This document shows, piece after piece, positions 21,143-32,482 of a stretch of 64,000 bases of DNA. The position numbers were made by a program, and so were the translations under genes. Origin of the DNA: Saccharomyces mikatae IFO 1815 (Eukaryota; Ascomycota; Saccharomycetes; Saccharomycetales; Saccharomycetaceae); NCBI RefSeq assembly GCF_947241705.1, contig NC_079270.1, positions 992,001 to 1,056,000 on the forward strand, given 5' to 3'. The notes beneath the pieces were generated by a model that had not been told where the DNA came from, ran no database searches, and saw nothing but the letters and a program-made list of their open reading frames with translations. Each line of letters starts with the position of its first letter. The first letter of the stretch is position 1.

Positions 21143-23251
21143 CTACATATACAGATAATCACTGTTCGAGCTTTGTTTACAAAGTTCAATCTTTTTAATT
21201 TGCGGCTTTTGACTGCTGTTGCATTCAAGGACAGCCTTTTTCATCTCTTGCAATTCTGGCACCAATTCGTAAACTGCATCATCATCCATTTCATTTTTCA
21301 AGAAGGATCGTCTTTGATCGTCAATAGGTTTATATCTCGTATCTGGGTGCTTGTAATAAACAGCCATCCAAAAACACACCAATATGAAAAAAAAGAGATA
21401 TAGAGAAAATGTAGCATTCATAAAAAAGAAAATTATTCCCATGAAAGAAGAAACAGCAATAGGCTGCTGAAATAAGTTACTGAAAAATAAGAAAAAAAGG
21501 GCATTTATTAAGTTTAGTGAGTGGATACTAATATTGAAAACATTGGTTGTTTTATCCATGTAAGGTTGCATCCAGCACAAAAAGATAAGGTAGATAGCTT
21601 CAGTTAAAAAGACTCCAACAGATTGGGATTTTCCGTGTGTTTGTAGAGCTCCGACTAGAATGGACCTAATAAGCATGTATGCGATTGTAACTATTAACCA
21701 CCAGACTTTGGTAGACTTAAATTGAGAGTAAAGGAAGCCAAACTTGTTCAGAAATGTAGAATTACTGAAAAGCAAATAGCTTGGCTGGCCAAATTTTTTC
21801 TTAGATTTTAGCATCCGCCTCCAAATTCTTATACTTGCAGATGATAACAAAACTGTCATCAAAATAACCACAATAATTGCTTCCACCAAGGTTGCAGCTG
21901 AGTCTCTTTGAGTAACTTCCCAAAATGCTAAAAGAGATACCTCGGAGTATATTATGAGTATCACTCGATATAATGTGCCCTTTAAAAGTGCGCTCCAATT
22001 TATATGGAATTGCAAATATCTGGTTGTTTTAATATCGAATTTCTGCAGAACTTTTAAGAATATTTTGAATGTAACAAACGCTATTATTACCATAAAAATA
22101 AAGACAATGAAAAAAGAAAATCCTGTCAAGAAAAAATTGGATACCTCAATTCCGGCCTTATAAGACACTCTTTTGATGCCTCTTAGTACTAAAATCTTGG
22201 ACAGGTAGTCATTAGAATTCTTTAGATTTGAAGTATATAACAACTTATCTTTTTGAGAACTTTCAACGCCATTTAAATTATTTGATGCAGATATAATCTT
22301 GCTGTTGATTGTTCTTTTTTGAACACTTATCGATAAAACTTCTTTATTGTGGTATACGATAGTAGGGGACCCAGATGTGGCGACAATATACCACTCAAAT
22401 AAACGTTGCATGAAATCTACCTTTATTATGCCCATCGACCATTGAAAATTTTGGGTCCATGCAGCGACAATAGGTGGTAAAAATGATACACTAATCATTG
22501 CCAGGATAGCCAAATTCTGGAAATACAAGACTAGTGATATCGAGTAGGATGCTAAACGTGTAGAAGTAACCGTATATCCCTGCAAAGAATAAATGATTGA
22601 GAAAAGAATCCCAAAAACTGTCAAAAAGACTAAACTCCACGACAAGTATTGAGTTTGGACTGTTCTGCCATTTGATAACATCACTTGAACACATGCTAAA
22701 GGTTTAAGAAATTCTTCATCAGCAGCGGAGTAGGCTGATACCACAATGTACGCATCCAAATCAGGGATGTTATATGCTATATTCGGAATTTGGTTGGCCA
22801 CCGCTGTTTCCAAATAATAGCTTCCTATAAGTTCTATATTTCCTGGTTTCAACGGGCATAATAAGTTATCTTGTATGCCACATAGATCAAAAACTTTGGA
22901 ATATAGGTTTAGACCGTATGCAATTAATTCTACTCTGATAGTTATATTTTCACTTATAATTGTTTGTGCTTCAATGTCAAAGAAAATAGTATTATTTCTC
23001 GGGAAGAAGGCTGCTTCAAAATACGAGGCAGAGAACTGCGAATCTTTGACACAAGTCAACAGAGCTGAAGTCTTTAGATATTCTTTATTGATCACATCAA
23101 ATGGTGCCGAAAAAAGTTCTGATGCATTGTTCAATAGTGTAAAAGAGCTAGAAGCCTGAAATGTAGAGCTATTGACGGAAGTGGCATGTATCTCTCGGAA
23201 AAGTACAAGCAAAACAAAAATCCAGTGTATAAAGACTTCAACAGACCGCAT
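21143..23251 (-). CDS. YOR365C-type TRP-like membrane protein
   Basis: The protein has 702 residues from the ATG at 23,251. A signal peptide (about 1-25, [15 protein letters not shown]) precedes a lumenal ML-like domain (about 26-200). About nine or ten hydrophobic segments follow between residues 200 and 640, then a cytoplasmic tail. This is the fungal TRP/Pkd2-like family that includes the Flc flavin carriers, and the position is that of YOR365C. The substrate and role of YOR365C are not established; transport or calcium-channel function is only inferred from the family. Nothing suggests decay. Confidence 0.88.
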   Translation of the reverse strand: MRSVEVFIHWIFVLLVLFREIHATSVNSSTFQASSSFTLLNNASELFSAPFDVINKEYLKTSALLTCVKDSQFSASYFEAAFFPRNNTIFFDIEAQTIISENITIRVELIAYGLNLYSKVFDLCGIQDNLLCPLKPGNIELIGSYYLETAVANQIPNIAYNIPDLDAYIVVSAYSAADEEFLKPLACVQVMLSNGRTVQTQYLSWSLVFLTVFGILFSIIYSLQGYTVTSTRLASYSISLVLYFQNLAILAMISVSFLPPIVAAWTQNFQWSMGIIKVDFMQRLFEWYIVATSGSPTIVYHNKEVLSISVQKRTINSKIISASNNLNGVESSQKDKLLYTSNLKNSNDYLSKILVLRGIKRVSYKAGIEVSNFFLTGFSFFIVFIFMVIIAFVTFKIFLKVLQKFDIKTTRYLQFHINWSALLKGTLYRVILIIYSEVSLLAFWEVTQRDSAATLVEAIIVVILMTVLLSSASIRIWRRMLKSKKKFGQPSYLLFSNSTFLNKFGFLYSQFKSTKVWWLIVTIAYMLIRSILVGALQTHGKSQSVGVFLTEAIYLIFLCWMQPYMDKTTNVFNISIHSLNLINALFFLFFSNLFQQPIAVSSFMGIIFFFMNATFSLYLFFFILVCFWMAVYYKHPDTRYKPIDDQRRSFLKNEMDDDAVYELVPELQEMKKAVLECNSSQKPQIKKIELCKQSSNSDYLYM

Positions 23252-23692
23252 AATCAATCTCTTTACATATATTAACTAGAATGATTTAATTATATTTTGA
23301 AAAGCATCAAGTCTTTATTTCACTGTCATTCAACATGTTGACATTTATTCATTTTTTAAAGGTGTCAGCAATTCGGGCACAAAAATAAAAGTGTCGCCAT
23401 CTTTTGGTGTCTTTCTCTACCTAGACTTCATTATAACAAACAGTGATGGTGGAAATCCAGAAATCCATCACTATCTCCTCAAAGTAATAACTGAATATTA
23501 AATAAATCACTATGGTACATTCGACATAGTATGACGTTGTTGGTATGGCAATGGAAACCAACACCCATTCACCGCATGTCATTACACGGTCTCGAGGGGT
23601 TGCAAAAGGAGAGTAAGTACGAACAGCAACGCAATAGAATGTGTATTGACAGCAAATAACTTCACAGTAAATGTATAAGAAACAGTCCACCA
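23252..23692. other. YOR365C-SCP1 divergent promoter region
   Basis: This 441 bp holds the promoters of both genes. I looked for an Abf1 site near 23,580 (GTCATTACACGG) but the spacing does not fit. I identify nothing else. Confidence 0.5.
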
Positions 23693-24295
23693 ATGAGCTA
23701 TGATAAGAAAGCAGACGTCACATCCCTAGATGAAGATTTGAGACAATTAAGAAAAAGCAAGTATTCACCTGAAGCAGTTCAACATATCAAAACATGGGTA
23801 TTCGAATCAGTACTGATAGAGGCCACTCCTTCTGAAGATTTGCTAGAATGTTTAAAAGATGGAACAGTTTTATGCAAACTAGCAAATATTTTATACGAGG
23901 CAGACACAAAGAAAGCGAACCATATTGGTTGGAAAAGCTCCAAAATGCCATTTGTTCAGATGGACCAAATTTCCCAATTCTTATCATTTGCGAGAGAGTA
24001 CGGTGTGCCTGAAGATGAGCTATTTCAGACAGTAGACCTTTTTGAAGAAAAAGATCCAGCGATTGTTTATCAAACACTTAAGTCTTTGTCTCGCTACGCC
24101 AATAAAAAGCATCCAGCTAGATTTCCCGTCCTCGGACCTCAACTATCAACAAAGAAACCAAGACCTCAAATCAAATCCAAACCAAAGCATCTACAAGGAG
24201 GTACTGGATGGAGCACATATGAATATGGTTACATGAAAGGTGCATCTCAAGGTACTGAGGGGGTGGTCTTAGGTCAAAGAAGAGATATAGTTTAG
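23693..24295 (+). CDS. SCP1: SCP1: calponin/transgelin-like actin bundler
   Basis: The protein has 200 residues. A single calponin-homology domain spans about 25-132 (VFESVLIEATPSEDLLECLKDG, then LCKLAN). A short basic linker (KKPRPQIKSKPK) leads to a C-terminal calponin-like repeat (GASQGTEGVVLGQRRDIV). Scp1 cross-links actin filaments in cortical patches and works with fimbrin (Sac6). Its length equals that of the S. cerevisiae protein. RAD17 follows on the same strand 229 bp downstream. Confidence 0.96.
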   Translation: MSYDKKADVTSLDEDLRQLRKSKYSPEAVQHIKTWVFESVLIEATPSEDLLECLKDGTVLCKLANILYEADTKKANHIGWKSSKMPFVQMDQISQFLSFAREYGVPEDELFQTVDLFEEKDPAIVYQTLKSLSRYANKKHPARFPVLGPQLSTKKPRPQIKSKPKHLQGGTGWSTYEYGYMKGASQGTEGVVLGQRRDIV

Positions 24296-24524
24296 GCATC
24301 TCAATTGACATTTTTTGTGTTTGAACCAGATAAGTAGTATATAACGAATCTATATGAATAAATTAAAGTCTTCCAGTATGTTCTGAATCTCTTATCAAAG
24401 TTTTCTTCCTTGAATAGCAACGTGACTGGAATCGCGTAAGAAAAGTTGACATATCGGTAAAAAAGTGATCAGGCGAAACAATCTGACAGAACAGCATGGA
24501 AGCAAAATAACCCAATCCTCAATC

Positions 24525-25730
24525 ATGCGAATCAACAGTGAATTAGCAAACAAATTTTCAGCTTCAACAGTGCACTTGGAACATATCACAACCGCATTAA
24601 GTTGTTTGACACCTTTCGGTTCGAAAGACGATGTCCTTATATTCATTGACGCCGATGGTCTGTCATTTGTCAGGGAGAATAATCATGTAATAAAAATTCA
24701 ATTATTACTTTCACGAGAGCTTTTTATGTCTTACTCATACAGGAATGAAACTGAAGATCACATGAAGCTTTGTGTAAAAATAAATCATATCTTAGATAGT
24801 GTCAACGTGATGAACAGGAATTCGGATGACATTGTCGAATGCACTTTATCTTATGATGGACATGGGTCACCCTTTGTGTTAATATTTGAGGACTCATTCA
24901 TTTCTGAGAGGGTGGAGTACTCTACCTACTTAATCAAGGATTTTGACACTACTGTGCTAGAACTTGATAGAGAAAGAATATGCTTCGAGGCAATTATAAA
25001 AGGTGAAGCTCTTCATTCAGCGTTGAAAGATTTAAAAGAAATTGGATGCAAAGAATGCTATGTCTATGCGAAGACTGAGGCAAATGATGAGAATATATTT
25101 GCACTGATTTCAAAATCGCAACTAGGATTCTCAAAGATAAGGCTGCCTAATAACAGATCAGTACTAGAAAAGTTGCAAGTGTTTGATGGAGATTCAACAA
25201 GCATAATAGCTGGCTCTGCCGTAATCGGATTCTTTGACTTTACTGCGTTTGATAAGATCAGGAAGAGTACTAAGATTGCAAGTAAAGTACTGTTTAGAAT
25301 GGATGTTCATGGTGTATTAAGTGTGAATATTTTGAGTCAAACAGATGATGTGATTATTACTGATACCACAAGACCTTCCAATAATCGATTGAATGGTATT
25401 CATCAACTACAACTACCGAAGGATTATCCTGGTATTGTTATTGAGGTTTGCATGTTGGAAAAAGAATCCATCGATGAAGCAGCGCAGGCCGAAATAGAGC
25501 TCTTGATGGAGACTAATGAGCTTACTCATCGTGGTAACTTCAAGAAACCCTCTATAATAAAAAGGTATGACGCTGTCGGGGACAACAAACTTTCCAATGA
25601 CAATCTGTTGCAACTGAATGGCGAAAAAATTAGACTTCCATCTGAAGAGAATAAGAACAATAATAAGGAAGATGAGGGGGAAGAAAGTCACTACAAATAT
25701 CCAACAAATGATATTCCTTTATTTTTTTAG
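24525..25730 (+). CDS. RAD17: RAD17: 9-1-1 checkpoint clamp subunit
   Basis: The protein has 401 residues from the ATG at 24,525 (MRINSELANKFSASTVHLEH), exactly the S. cerevisiae length. Upstream in-frame codons are open but contain no ATG. It is the Rad1-type PCNA-like subunit that forms the clamp with Ddc1 and Mec3, is loaded at damaged DNA by Rad24-RFC, and activates Mec1. The PCNA-like body occupies about 1-330. The last 70 residues are a variable charged tail (NKNNNKEDEGEE) ending in DIPLFF, a hydrophobic terminus conserved as DIPIFF in S. cerevisiae as I recall. Confidence 0.97.
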   Translation: MRINSELANKFSASTVHLEHITTALSCLTPFGSKDDVLIFIDADGLSFVRENNHVIKIQLLLSRELFMSYSYRNETEDHMKLCVKINHILDSVNVMNRNSDDIVECTLSYDGHGSPFVLIFEDSFISERVEYSTYLIKDFDTTVLELDRERICFEAIIKGEALHSALKDLKEIGCKECYVYAKTEANDENIFALISKSQLGFSKIRLPNNRSVLEKLQVFDGDSTSIIAGSAVIGFFDFTAFDKIRKSTKIASKVLFRMDVHGVLSVNILSQTDDVIITDTTRPSNNRLNGIHQLQLPKDYPGIVIEVCMLEKESIDEAAQAEIELLMETNELTHRGNFKKPSIIKRYDAVGDNKLSNDNLLQLNGEKIRLPSEENKNNNKEDEGEESHYKYPTNDIPLFF

Positions 25731-25872
25731 TCAATATTCAGAATAGCCAATAAAATAGAAAGCTCCTTCAACACTTAAAAATTGTGACATAATTTACAAT
25801 TAAATTAAATTTTTAACTATATATTATTGTGTTATTTAGTATAAGGAAAAGAATTGATGAAAATCAATCCGC

Positions 25873-26304
25873 TTATTGTTGGGAGAAATGTTCCATGATC
25901 ATGGACAATTCATCAGTTTCAGCACCCCAGTTCTTGACAACAACAACAGAGGCACCGACAACCTTTCTAGCATTACCTTCACGGTCGATCTTACCTAAAC
26001 CAGCCCATTCACCTAATTGCTTGGCGTCAGCAACCTTGATCAATGGAACCTTGTTTTCTGGGTCATTAGCCAAACCTTCAACCAACTTGATAATGTTAGC
26101 TTCGGTAACAGAGCTGACCAAAACAACCAATAGAGCTTCACCTCTGGTCAAAGCCTTGGTAGATTCTCTCAAACCTCTAGCTAAACCATCGTGAACCAAA
26201 GCGGTTCTCAAGACAACCTTTAGAGCGTCTTCAATGGTAACTTCAGCGGTTTGTTCAACAACAGTTTCTTCTTGAACTTCAACGACTTCTTCAACGTCAG
26301 ACAT
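25873..26304 (-). CDS. RPS12: RPS12: ribosomal protein eS12
   Basis: The protein has 143 residues, essentially identical to yeast eS12. A short acidic N-terminus ([14 protein letters not shown]) precedes the L7Ae-like fold ([18 protein letters not shown] through [14 protein letters not shown]). It is a component of the 40S beak. Codon use is strongly biased to preferred codons, which fits very high expression. There is no intron. It converges with RAD17, with 142 bp between the stops. Confidence 0.98.
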
Positions 26305-26892
26305 TTTTCTTTCTAATAATATATAGTCTTTTTTGACTTCTTCGACAGTGAAATAATTAGACTGCTCCGTGGAGAACTTTCAAAAGGAGAAAACAATTGA
26401 AACCGCAAGATCAATGTATGAACTAGCTCTAGGTGATGAGTTAACTTTTATAATATCCTGTAAAGGACTAAATGAAATTTTGCAACTTGCTTGGAAGAGA
26501 TTATATTTGCGGGTAATTTTTCTAAGTGCTTTTTACTCAGTTTTTAAATTAAACAAAAAAACTCCAACAGTAAAAATGTCAAGATGTCATAAAGGTACGG
26601 ATGTAATGAAATAAAAAATTAGTGCCTCATTTTTCTTTAATACTACTGACAACAGAAAAAATGCGGTTACCGGGAACAAGCATTTTCTCGATATGCAAGG
26701 ATGTTAGAGAGTTTATCTCTACGTTATTCAGCTGTTACATTCTCCACACTACAATGACAATGTATATACATGACAAAGAATTTTTTTTTTCGTTTCTTAT
26801 ATATAACATATATTATTCATTCATTAACTTATAAGAAGATATTAACCGCCGTTTCCTAAAGGAAAAAAATACTAGAGAGTATGTCTTACTCG
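26305..26892. other. RPS12 promoter and MRS6 3' region
   Basis: This 588 bp upstream of RPS12 is AT-rich. I could not find a confident Rap1 pair. A near-miss to an Abf1 site (GTCAT, six bases, ACG) is present at about 26,587. No other gene is visible. Confidence 0.5.
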
Positions 26893-28704
26893 TCATATCT
26901 CCATTTCACCTACAAACTCACCTGAGCCTTCCATAGTAACATCATCGTCATCGTCTATGGCACTTTCAAACTGTTCCGCATTGCTAGCGCCGCCAGCTTG
27001 TATGTCATCTTCATCTTCGAAATCTAGATCAAAGAAATCATCATCACTACCAACTATTTTTTCGTATAGAACTTTGGCTGCGGTGACTACTTCATCATAT
27101 GATATCTCGGCAGAAGGCATGGTTGTATATATGACGCCATTATCACTAGCACCAGGAATATATTTCTTTTCTAAATCTTGATTGGCATCAAAGAAAGAGG
27201 AGTTAACTACACCAAACGGTGGCGTAGATGTGAATTGCGTGTAATAAAGCTTGAACAAAAACTGTAATCTCTCCCTGGGAATATACTCCTTGAAAGATTG
27301 GCCCAACTTTACTGAATTTACTATTGTGTGACCATTGCCAGTTAGTTGAACGATTTCGTCGTCGTTTTCCAAACCAGAAGAAGACTCCCTCAGAAGGGCC
27401 ATTTCCATAGCTTCCAAGGCGGCATCAATGTCCATTTCGGCACGTGGGCCTTGTTCAGTAGTTGATAGATACCATACGATAGTTCCTTCTGGGCAAATTT
27501 CGCTGCCCGCACCGAGAATAAACGCTTGTACCACTTCCTTATTACCAGATTTCAAGGAGCCCGGAGGGAAAACAACCATAGCGGCAGATTCACCCTCATT
27601 GAACCATTCGGTACAGGGGTTTTCAACTATACAGGTCAAGCGATGTACTTGGTACTGCTGTTGAGGAACATGCTTACTGTCTTTAGGAGCTTGAGTGGGT
27701 GATACTATTACTTTCTCTGAAACTTCCACCTTGGAGCCATCTTGAAATGTGGCTACCTTGGTTGTAGGATTGAAGGATACCAGTTTTTCGTTAAGCTTAT
27801 AGGTGGCACCACCTACAGCGGCAGATCTACAAAAACCTTGTGACAATTCACCCGGTCCACCATACTTAGAACACAACGCGGGAAATGGCCCATAAACATC
27901 AAAACTAGTTAGATATCGACGAATCCTTTGTAACGCTTCTGGTACTTTTACGTTGAGGTCATAACATAACCCAATTGAAAAAATAAGTTCGAACACTTGG
28001 GGCTTTTCTAACTTAAACTTTTCCACTAGGAAATCCGACATGGTTCTTTCCGCATACGGCTGCCATATTTCTGTTTGTGCTTCCCAGTTAAGTACAAATT
28101 TGATAAACTTCATTAGATTCCTCTTAGTCATTAAAGGTAAATTTTGATCTGTAAATATTTCTTGCTTTGTGTTTGTTAATTTTTCGAAGCAGTCATTTTC
28201 ATAAGTATGGAAATTGGATAATGATTGAAATTCTAAATATTGGTGGACCCTTGATTTAATTAAGATGGATAATAAATCAGATTTCGCAAATAAGATCTTG
28301 GGAGAAAGATCTATTCCAAAATCTCTCGAAGAGTACTTGCCACTACCGATCAGCGTCGATACATACAATTTTGCATTCTTGTAACAACGTACTGAGCCAT
28401 CATTAACTTCGTTTACCCATCTTTTGATTTGGTCCACAGTCAACGTGGCTGAAGTGTCACCATAATAGTCATTCTTATCAATATGAAGCACATTTGAACC
28501 TTGCCAAGCCAGTGCCGCAGCCAATACACTTTCCACCATACCGGTCCCTACGATTAGAACATCTACTTTATCTGGGGTAGTAGCCGGTAATGGATCTTCA
28601 ATACCAGCTAAATGCGGAACCACTAAAGGGCTTGGATTCTGGGTAAAGCTAAAGAACGATGGGCGGCGTTCAGCCATGGATGGTCGGCGTTCAGGACTTA
28701 ACAT
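26893..28704 (-). CDS. MRS6: MRS6: Rab escort protein (REP)
   Basis: The protein has 603 residues from the ATG at 28,704 (MLSPERRPSMAERRPSFF), the S. cerevisiae length. The GDI/REP fold begins with the dinucleotide-like motif DVLIVGTGMVESVLAAALAW (about 48-67) and DKNDYYGD. The conserved SKYGGPGELSQGF region follows. The protein presents Ypt/Rab GTPases to geranylgeranyltransferase II (Bet2-Bet4) and also binds Sfp1. The C-terminus is acidic (DDDFFDLDFEDEDD, DDDDDV). It is essential in S. cerevisiae, and all landmarks are intact. Confidence 0.97.
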   Translation of the reverse strand: MLSPERRPSMAERRPSFFSFTQNPSPLVVPHLAGIEDPLPATTPDKVDVLIVGTGMVESVLAAALAWQGSNVLHIDKNDYYGDTSATLTVDQIKRWVNEVNDGSVRCYKNAKLYVSTLIGSGKYSSRDFGIDLSPKILFAKSDLLSILIKSRVHQYLEFQSLSNFHTYENDCFEKLTNTKQEIFTDQNLPLMTKRNLMKFIKFVLNWEAQTEIWQPYAERTMSDFLVEKFKLEKPQVFELIFSIGLCYDLNVKVPEALQRIRRYLTSFDVYGPFPALCSKYGGPGELSQGFCRSAAVGGATYKLNEKLVSFNPTTKVATFQDGSKVEVSEKVIVSPTQAPKDSKHVPQQQYQVHRLTCIVENPCTEWFNEGESAAMVVFPPGSLKSGNKEVVQAFILGAGSEICPEGTIVWYLSTTEQGPRAEMDIDAALEAMEMALLRESSSGLENDDEIVQLTGNGHTIVNSVKLGQSFKEYIPRERLQFLFKLYYTQFTSTPPFGVVNSSFFDANQDLEKKYIPGASDNGVIYTTMPSAEISYDEVVTAAKVLYEKIVGSDDDFFDLDFEDEDDIQAGGASNAEQFESAIDDDDDVTMEGSGEFVGEMEI

Positions 28705-29175
28705 AGCTCTATTTTTGGACAATACTAGTCCTCCTATTCTTTTTTCCTGAGAACTGAAATATAACCGCTAAACCCTTAAAATTATAATACAGGGATATCC
28801 TTGAACCTTAAACGTTTATATCGAAAAGGTAGTATCTAGACTTTTTTTGTTGAACTTCACAGTATGATGGTTTTTTCTGTCAATAATGGTAGAACAGAAC
28901 AAAATGTTTCTTTGTACTGATTGAATTTGGCTGTGAGGTTAATGTATGCTCAATCAGTATATATTAGTGTAGAAAGTAAATGCGCAACAACTTTTTAATT
29001 ATGTGTGATAATTGGAAAAACACGAACCACACTGGTTTTGTTATATGGTAACAGATAGAACCTTTATTTTTATCTTATTAACTTGTTCTGATTTTTTTCC
29101 AAGTTCCACGAAAAAAATTTTCTCGTTTTTCTTTAGTCACATAGGAAATATCTAAACCCCGCCCCGCGGAACTAA
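28705..29175. other. MRS6 promoter and GPB1 3' region
   Basis: This 471 bp is AT-rich except for a short GC-rich patch at 29,157-29,170 beside the GPB1 stop (CCCCGCCCCGCGGA). The patch resembles a pleiotropic drug response element with one mismatch, but it may simply belong to the GPB1 3' region. Confidence 0.45.
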
Positions 29176-31866
29176 TCAGTTGGCTAGATTCATGCTTGGA
29201 AGAATGAACTGTAGAACAGCTCCCCTCAAGTAAAAGTTCGAAATGTCATGGCGACCAGCTACCACACCTCCTATTAAAGTCATGGTTCCTTTAACTAATG
29301 CCATTGTACCTGCCGCTGTCAGCACCTGATGGGGTAAGCCAACGTGAGGATCCATAATGACATAATCTTGCATGTCTCCGTTCTTCTGTATTAGCTTGCA
29401 GCCTTGAAGGCATTGTGTATTTAGGTTCACAACATTTATTACACCACTACCGAGTGGAATACCCGATACCATGTCTTCGAGAGGAGCTTCATCGCGGTAT
29501 AACTGGTCAACATCACTTTGTCGTAGACCTCCAATTAATAAGATATTATGACCTACTGTTGCCATTGAATGTCCCACCATAGATAATTTGATAGGTACCA
29601 AACCAACTGACTCATCTTGCGTTTTAGCATAAAGATCTACCTTAGTCCAGGTTTCAGAATCGAAGTCAAACCACCACATATCGCAACAAACGTTATAGCC
29701 ATCCGAACCTCCGTGGAAAGCAACGGTCCTTCCAAATGAAGTACATTTCTTCGGAACATTCAAGGGTGGTGTGTGTTTAGGACTTGTAGGGGGGCTTGAA
29801 GTTGTATTTCTAGTAGATTTTGACGAAGTATCTTCACTGGTATTACCAGAACTGGAAGTGTGTATATTATCGCGTCCATTTTTCTTCTCCTTCCTCGAAT
29901 GTGGAATGTTTGGGAAAAGCGGTTGAGAAGGCTTATTGCCTGGTCGAATTTCCAAATCTACTGAAAAATCATTTTTTAGGTTTCTCAAAAGTCTTTTTTC
30001 TATAGGTTCAACATCCTTTGTAAAAAAATCTGGTACACAGCACGCTGAAAACGCTCTCCTGCTTGGCCATACTTCTGGATCATCAATTACAGGAATCTTA
30101 GTAGCTGTGACAGTATCAGCAAATTTATAGTAATTACGCTTTCCACGAAAAATCACAGGAATATCTATCTTCCACATGTCATTCATAGCTTCATATTTGT
30201 CATCACCAGTCTGGCTATAACCTCCAAAGATTAGAATGGTATTGACAGAGCTACAAACATGCGTTGCTGTACTGCAGTGTTTAGGAGGGAGGCAATCTGA
30301 AGACCTTGGACTTGTCACGTTTGGAATGGGATCATCTGGTAAATAGTCCCTACTCTCTGGAGAACCTACCAAATCGTCTATCTTGTGATCTCCACTACCG
30401 CGGCAATATGGGCTAATCGACCTTCTTCCCTTCTTATTTGTTGTGGTATTATCGTTGGAAATATTACTGTTGGAATTGCTTACAGATGCTTGCATATGAC
30501 CGAATCTTGGAGAGAAGTTGTTGTAAATTGCAAATTGGTATGGAGGGGCCACTAGTTCAATCTTTGAGAAAGTGAACATCACAGTGTCTAAAATGTAACC
30601 CGTATTATTCAAGAAAGCTCTTTTTCTCATAAAATATCTCCCCTTATCATCGACTTGGATTTCTGACTTGATCTCAAAACCACCATAAAAAAAGATATGC
30701 CTTTCCGTCAACTTACAACCCTGCGAACACACCAGTGGAGGAGGAACGTAACCTGAAATTTCAGGCCTTGTTAGTCTAGAAGAGGTCAGAGAAAAACAGT
30801 ACAAATGAGGGTTAGAAATCATGGAGGGATTATTAATTACTCCAGCTAATAGCGGTGGCGGTAGATTTTTTATGCCGTCTACGTAAAAATCCTTCAAATC
30901 AGGCGCCTCTTCATCATACCTATGGCATGCCATCAAACCACCGGCAATGAACAATTGGTCATTCAGTTCGACAGAACAGTGATAGGACAGGGATGGGAGT
31001 TTATATTCTGAAAAAATTGAAGGGACGACAGAAGATCCCGAAAATGTGTCATAACTCCTAGGGACGCAATCCGTGCCATTGATGAAGAGTGGACATGTCT
31101 TTTTCTGAAAAATATCTAAATCTTGCTCCAAAAATGATGGCACGGGTGTCGTCAACCTTACTTCCTCCGGTTTTGCGCTCGATGCTAGTAGAAACCTAAA
31201 TCTTTTAGTAACCATCGGCATCCATAAGTTGTGTCTTTTCAAAACATCACTGTCTCTTAGGTCTACTGTCAAAAGTTTCTTATAATATTTAAAATAGGAT
31301 CTTGTCGAACGTGAGCGAAGAATTTCCAATCTCTCTGATGAATAATGAAAGGCACCGCCAGACTTGTCATTACACTCCTCGTCAGTATTATCTTCAAAAT
31401 CGTACACCCCATCTTTGTCCTTATGTTCATCATCGAGGTTCTCCATGTTTAGGGCAGTGTTTCTATTCCTCACTGTCATCTTTAGTGTATATGGGTCTAC
31501 TTCATTGACGCAATTACTGACGAAGTCGTTCAAAAAAGAATAGGTTTTTGTTCTCTCAGTAAAACCGGTAGAAGAATCAGAAGAACTGATCACACTACCT
31601 TGCCTAAAACTATTAAAAGTAAACGGCTTCCTTGATTCGTAATACTTTTTCAGTAAGGCTTCATTTTCTTTCCTAATTTTGGAGTCAATATTATCACTCA
31701 TTGCTTGGTCAAAAACAGAAACATAATTAGAGATAAACTTCAATGAATGGTACCGTTCTCTATAGTGAGATCTTTCTTCTTTACTAAGCTTAATATGAAC
31801 CGTTGGTTGAGTGTGCAAAGGATGAGCTTCCAGACTATGCGTTCCAAATGTATTTGCTAGAGGCAT
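29176..31866 (-). CDS. GPB1: GPB1 (KRH2): kelch-repeat PKA regulator
   Basis: The protein has 896 residues. Several kelch-type repeats are spread through the second two-thirds ([75 protein letters not shown]), interrupted by Ser/Asn-rich insertions. Together they should form a beta-propeller. Gpb1 associates with the G-alpha protein Gpa2, inhibits PKA signalling and stabilises the Ras-GAPs Ira1/2. The N-terminal 280 residues are less conserved. The position between MRS6 and NDD1 agrees with YOR371C. Confidence 0.95.
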   Translation of the reverse strand: MPLANTFGTHSLEAHPLHTQPTVHIKLSKEERSHYRERYHSLKFISNYVSVFDQAMSDNIDSKIRKENEALLKKYYESRKPFTFNSFRQGSVISSSDSSTGFTERTKTYSFLNDFVSNCVNEVDPYTLKMTVRNRNTALNMENLDDEHKDKDGVYDFEDNTDEECNDKSGGAFHYSSERLEILRSRSTRSYFKYYKKLLTVDLRDSDVLKRHNLWMPMVTKRFRFLLASSAKPEEVRLTTPVPSFLEQDLDIFQKKTCPLFINGTDCVPRSYDTFSGSSVVPSIFSEYKLPSLSYHCSVELNDQLFIAGGLMACHRYDEEAPDLKDFYVDGIKNLPPPLLAGVINNPSMISNPHLYCFSLTSSRLTRPEISGYVPPPLVCSQGCKLTERHIFFYGGFEIKSEIQVDDKGRYFMRKRAFLNNTGYILDTVMFTFSKIELVAPPYQFAIYNNFSPRFGHMQASVSNSNSNISNDNTTTNKKGRRSISPYCRGSGDHKIDDLVGSPESRDYLPDDPIPNVTSPRSSDCLPPKHCSTATHVCSSVNTILIFGGYSQTGDDKYEAMNDMWKIDIPVIFRGKRNYYKFADTVTATKIPVIDDPEVWPSRRAFSACCVPDFFTKDVEPIEKRLLRNLKNDFSVDLEIRPGNKPSQPLFPNIPHSRKEKKNGRDNIHTSSSGNTSEDTSSKSTRNTTSSPPTSPKHTPPLNVPKKCTSFGRTVAFHGGSDGYNVCCDMWWFDFDSETWTKVDLYAKTQDESVGLVPIKLSMVGHSMATVGHNILLIGGLRQSDVDQLYRDEAPLEDMVSGIPLGSGVINVVNLNTQCLQGCKLIQKNGDMQDYVIMDPHVGLPHQVLTAAGTMALVKGTMTLIGGVVAGRHDISNFYLRGAVLQFILPSMNLAN

Positions 31867-32482
31867 TCTTGTGAAAATGAAGTAATACGAAAAGCTTCAA
31901 AGTAGCCAATATGGTAAAACAGATTCAAAAGTGGAGTTAAAAAAAGTATTTATATTGTAAAATTCGTCTGTGTTCCTTTCAAAAAGATGTTTTTGATTGA
32001 CTAAGCTACTTATGTGATGGTTATCATACCATAATAACTGCGATGTTACTATGAATGAATTAAGCCGACACTAGTTGCGTGAACTACCCGGAAAATAGAA
32101 AAATTACATGAAAATGAGCGGCAATACCTATTTATGATAACTATTATTGATTGATTGAAAAGAGTTACCAATTCAGGTATATATGTATATTTAAAATTAA
32201 ACTCCTTGATATATGTGAAAATCCTAACGAACAATACGAAGTCACAGAATAGTAAAAAAAAAAAAAATGATAATGAAATAAAGATGTAATAATTGTCCTC
32301 TGTTGGTATATGTATTCTTCGTGCCATAAATGTTAAATGGTTTTTTTTTTGCGATTTAAGTAATTTTGATATGTTGTGTAATAAAAATGTTGAAGGAGAT
32401 GAAACAAAAAGTAAGTGAAGGTAAAAGAATGCTTTAAACTGTTCGATTGAAGAGAAAAAAGGAGATGCAAGTTAGGCTACTA
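31867..32482. other. GPB1 promoter and NDD1 3' region
   Basis: This 616 bp contains A/T homopolymer tracts at about 32,255 and 32,341. A 92-codon frame on the minus strand (32,049-32,327) begins with ATG but looks like translated T-rich sequence, and I do not call it. Confidence 0.5.

Noticed and set aside
26587-26600. Abf1-like site upstream of RPS12
   Set aside because: The spacer between GTCAT and ACG is six bases, not five.
29157-29170. Pleiotropic drug response-like element near the GPB1 stop
   Set aside because: It has one mismatch to TCCGYGGA, and its position in a 3' region gives no clear target.
32049-32327. 92-codon ATG frame on the minus strand between NDD1 and GPB1
   Set aside because: Its composition is that of translated T-rich DNA (long Phe/Ile/Leu runs), and it lies in the NDD1 3' region and GPB1 promoter.
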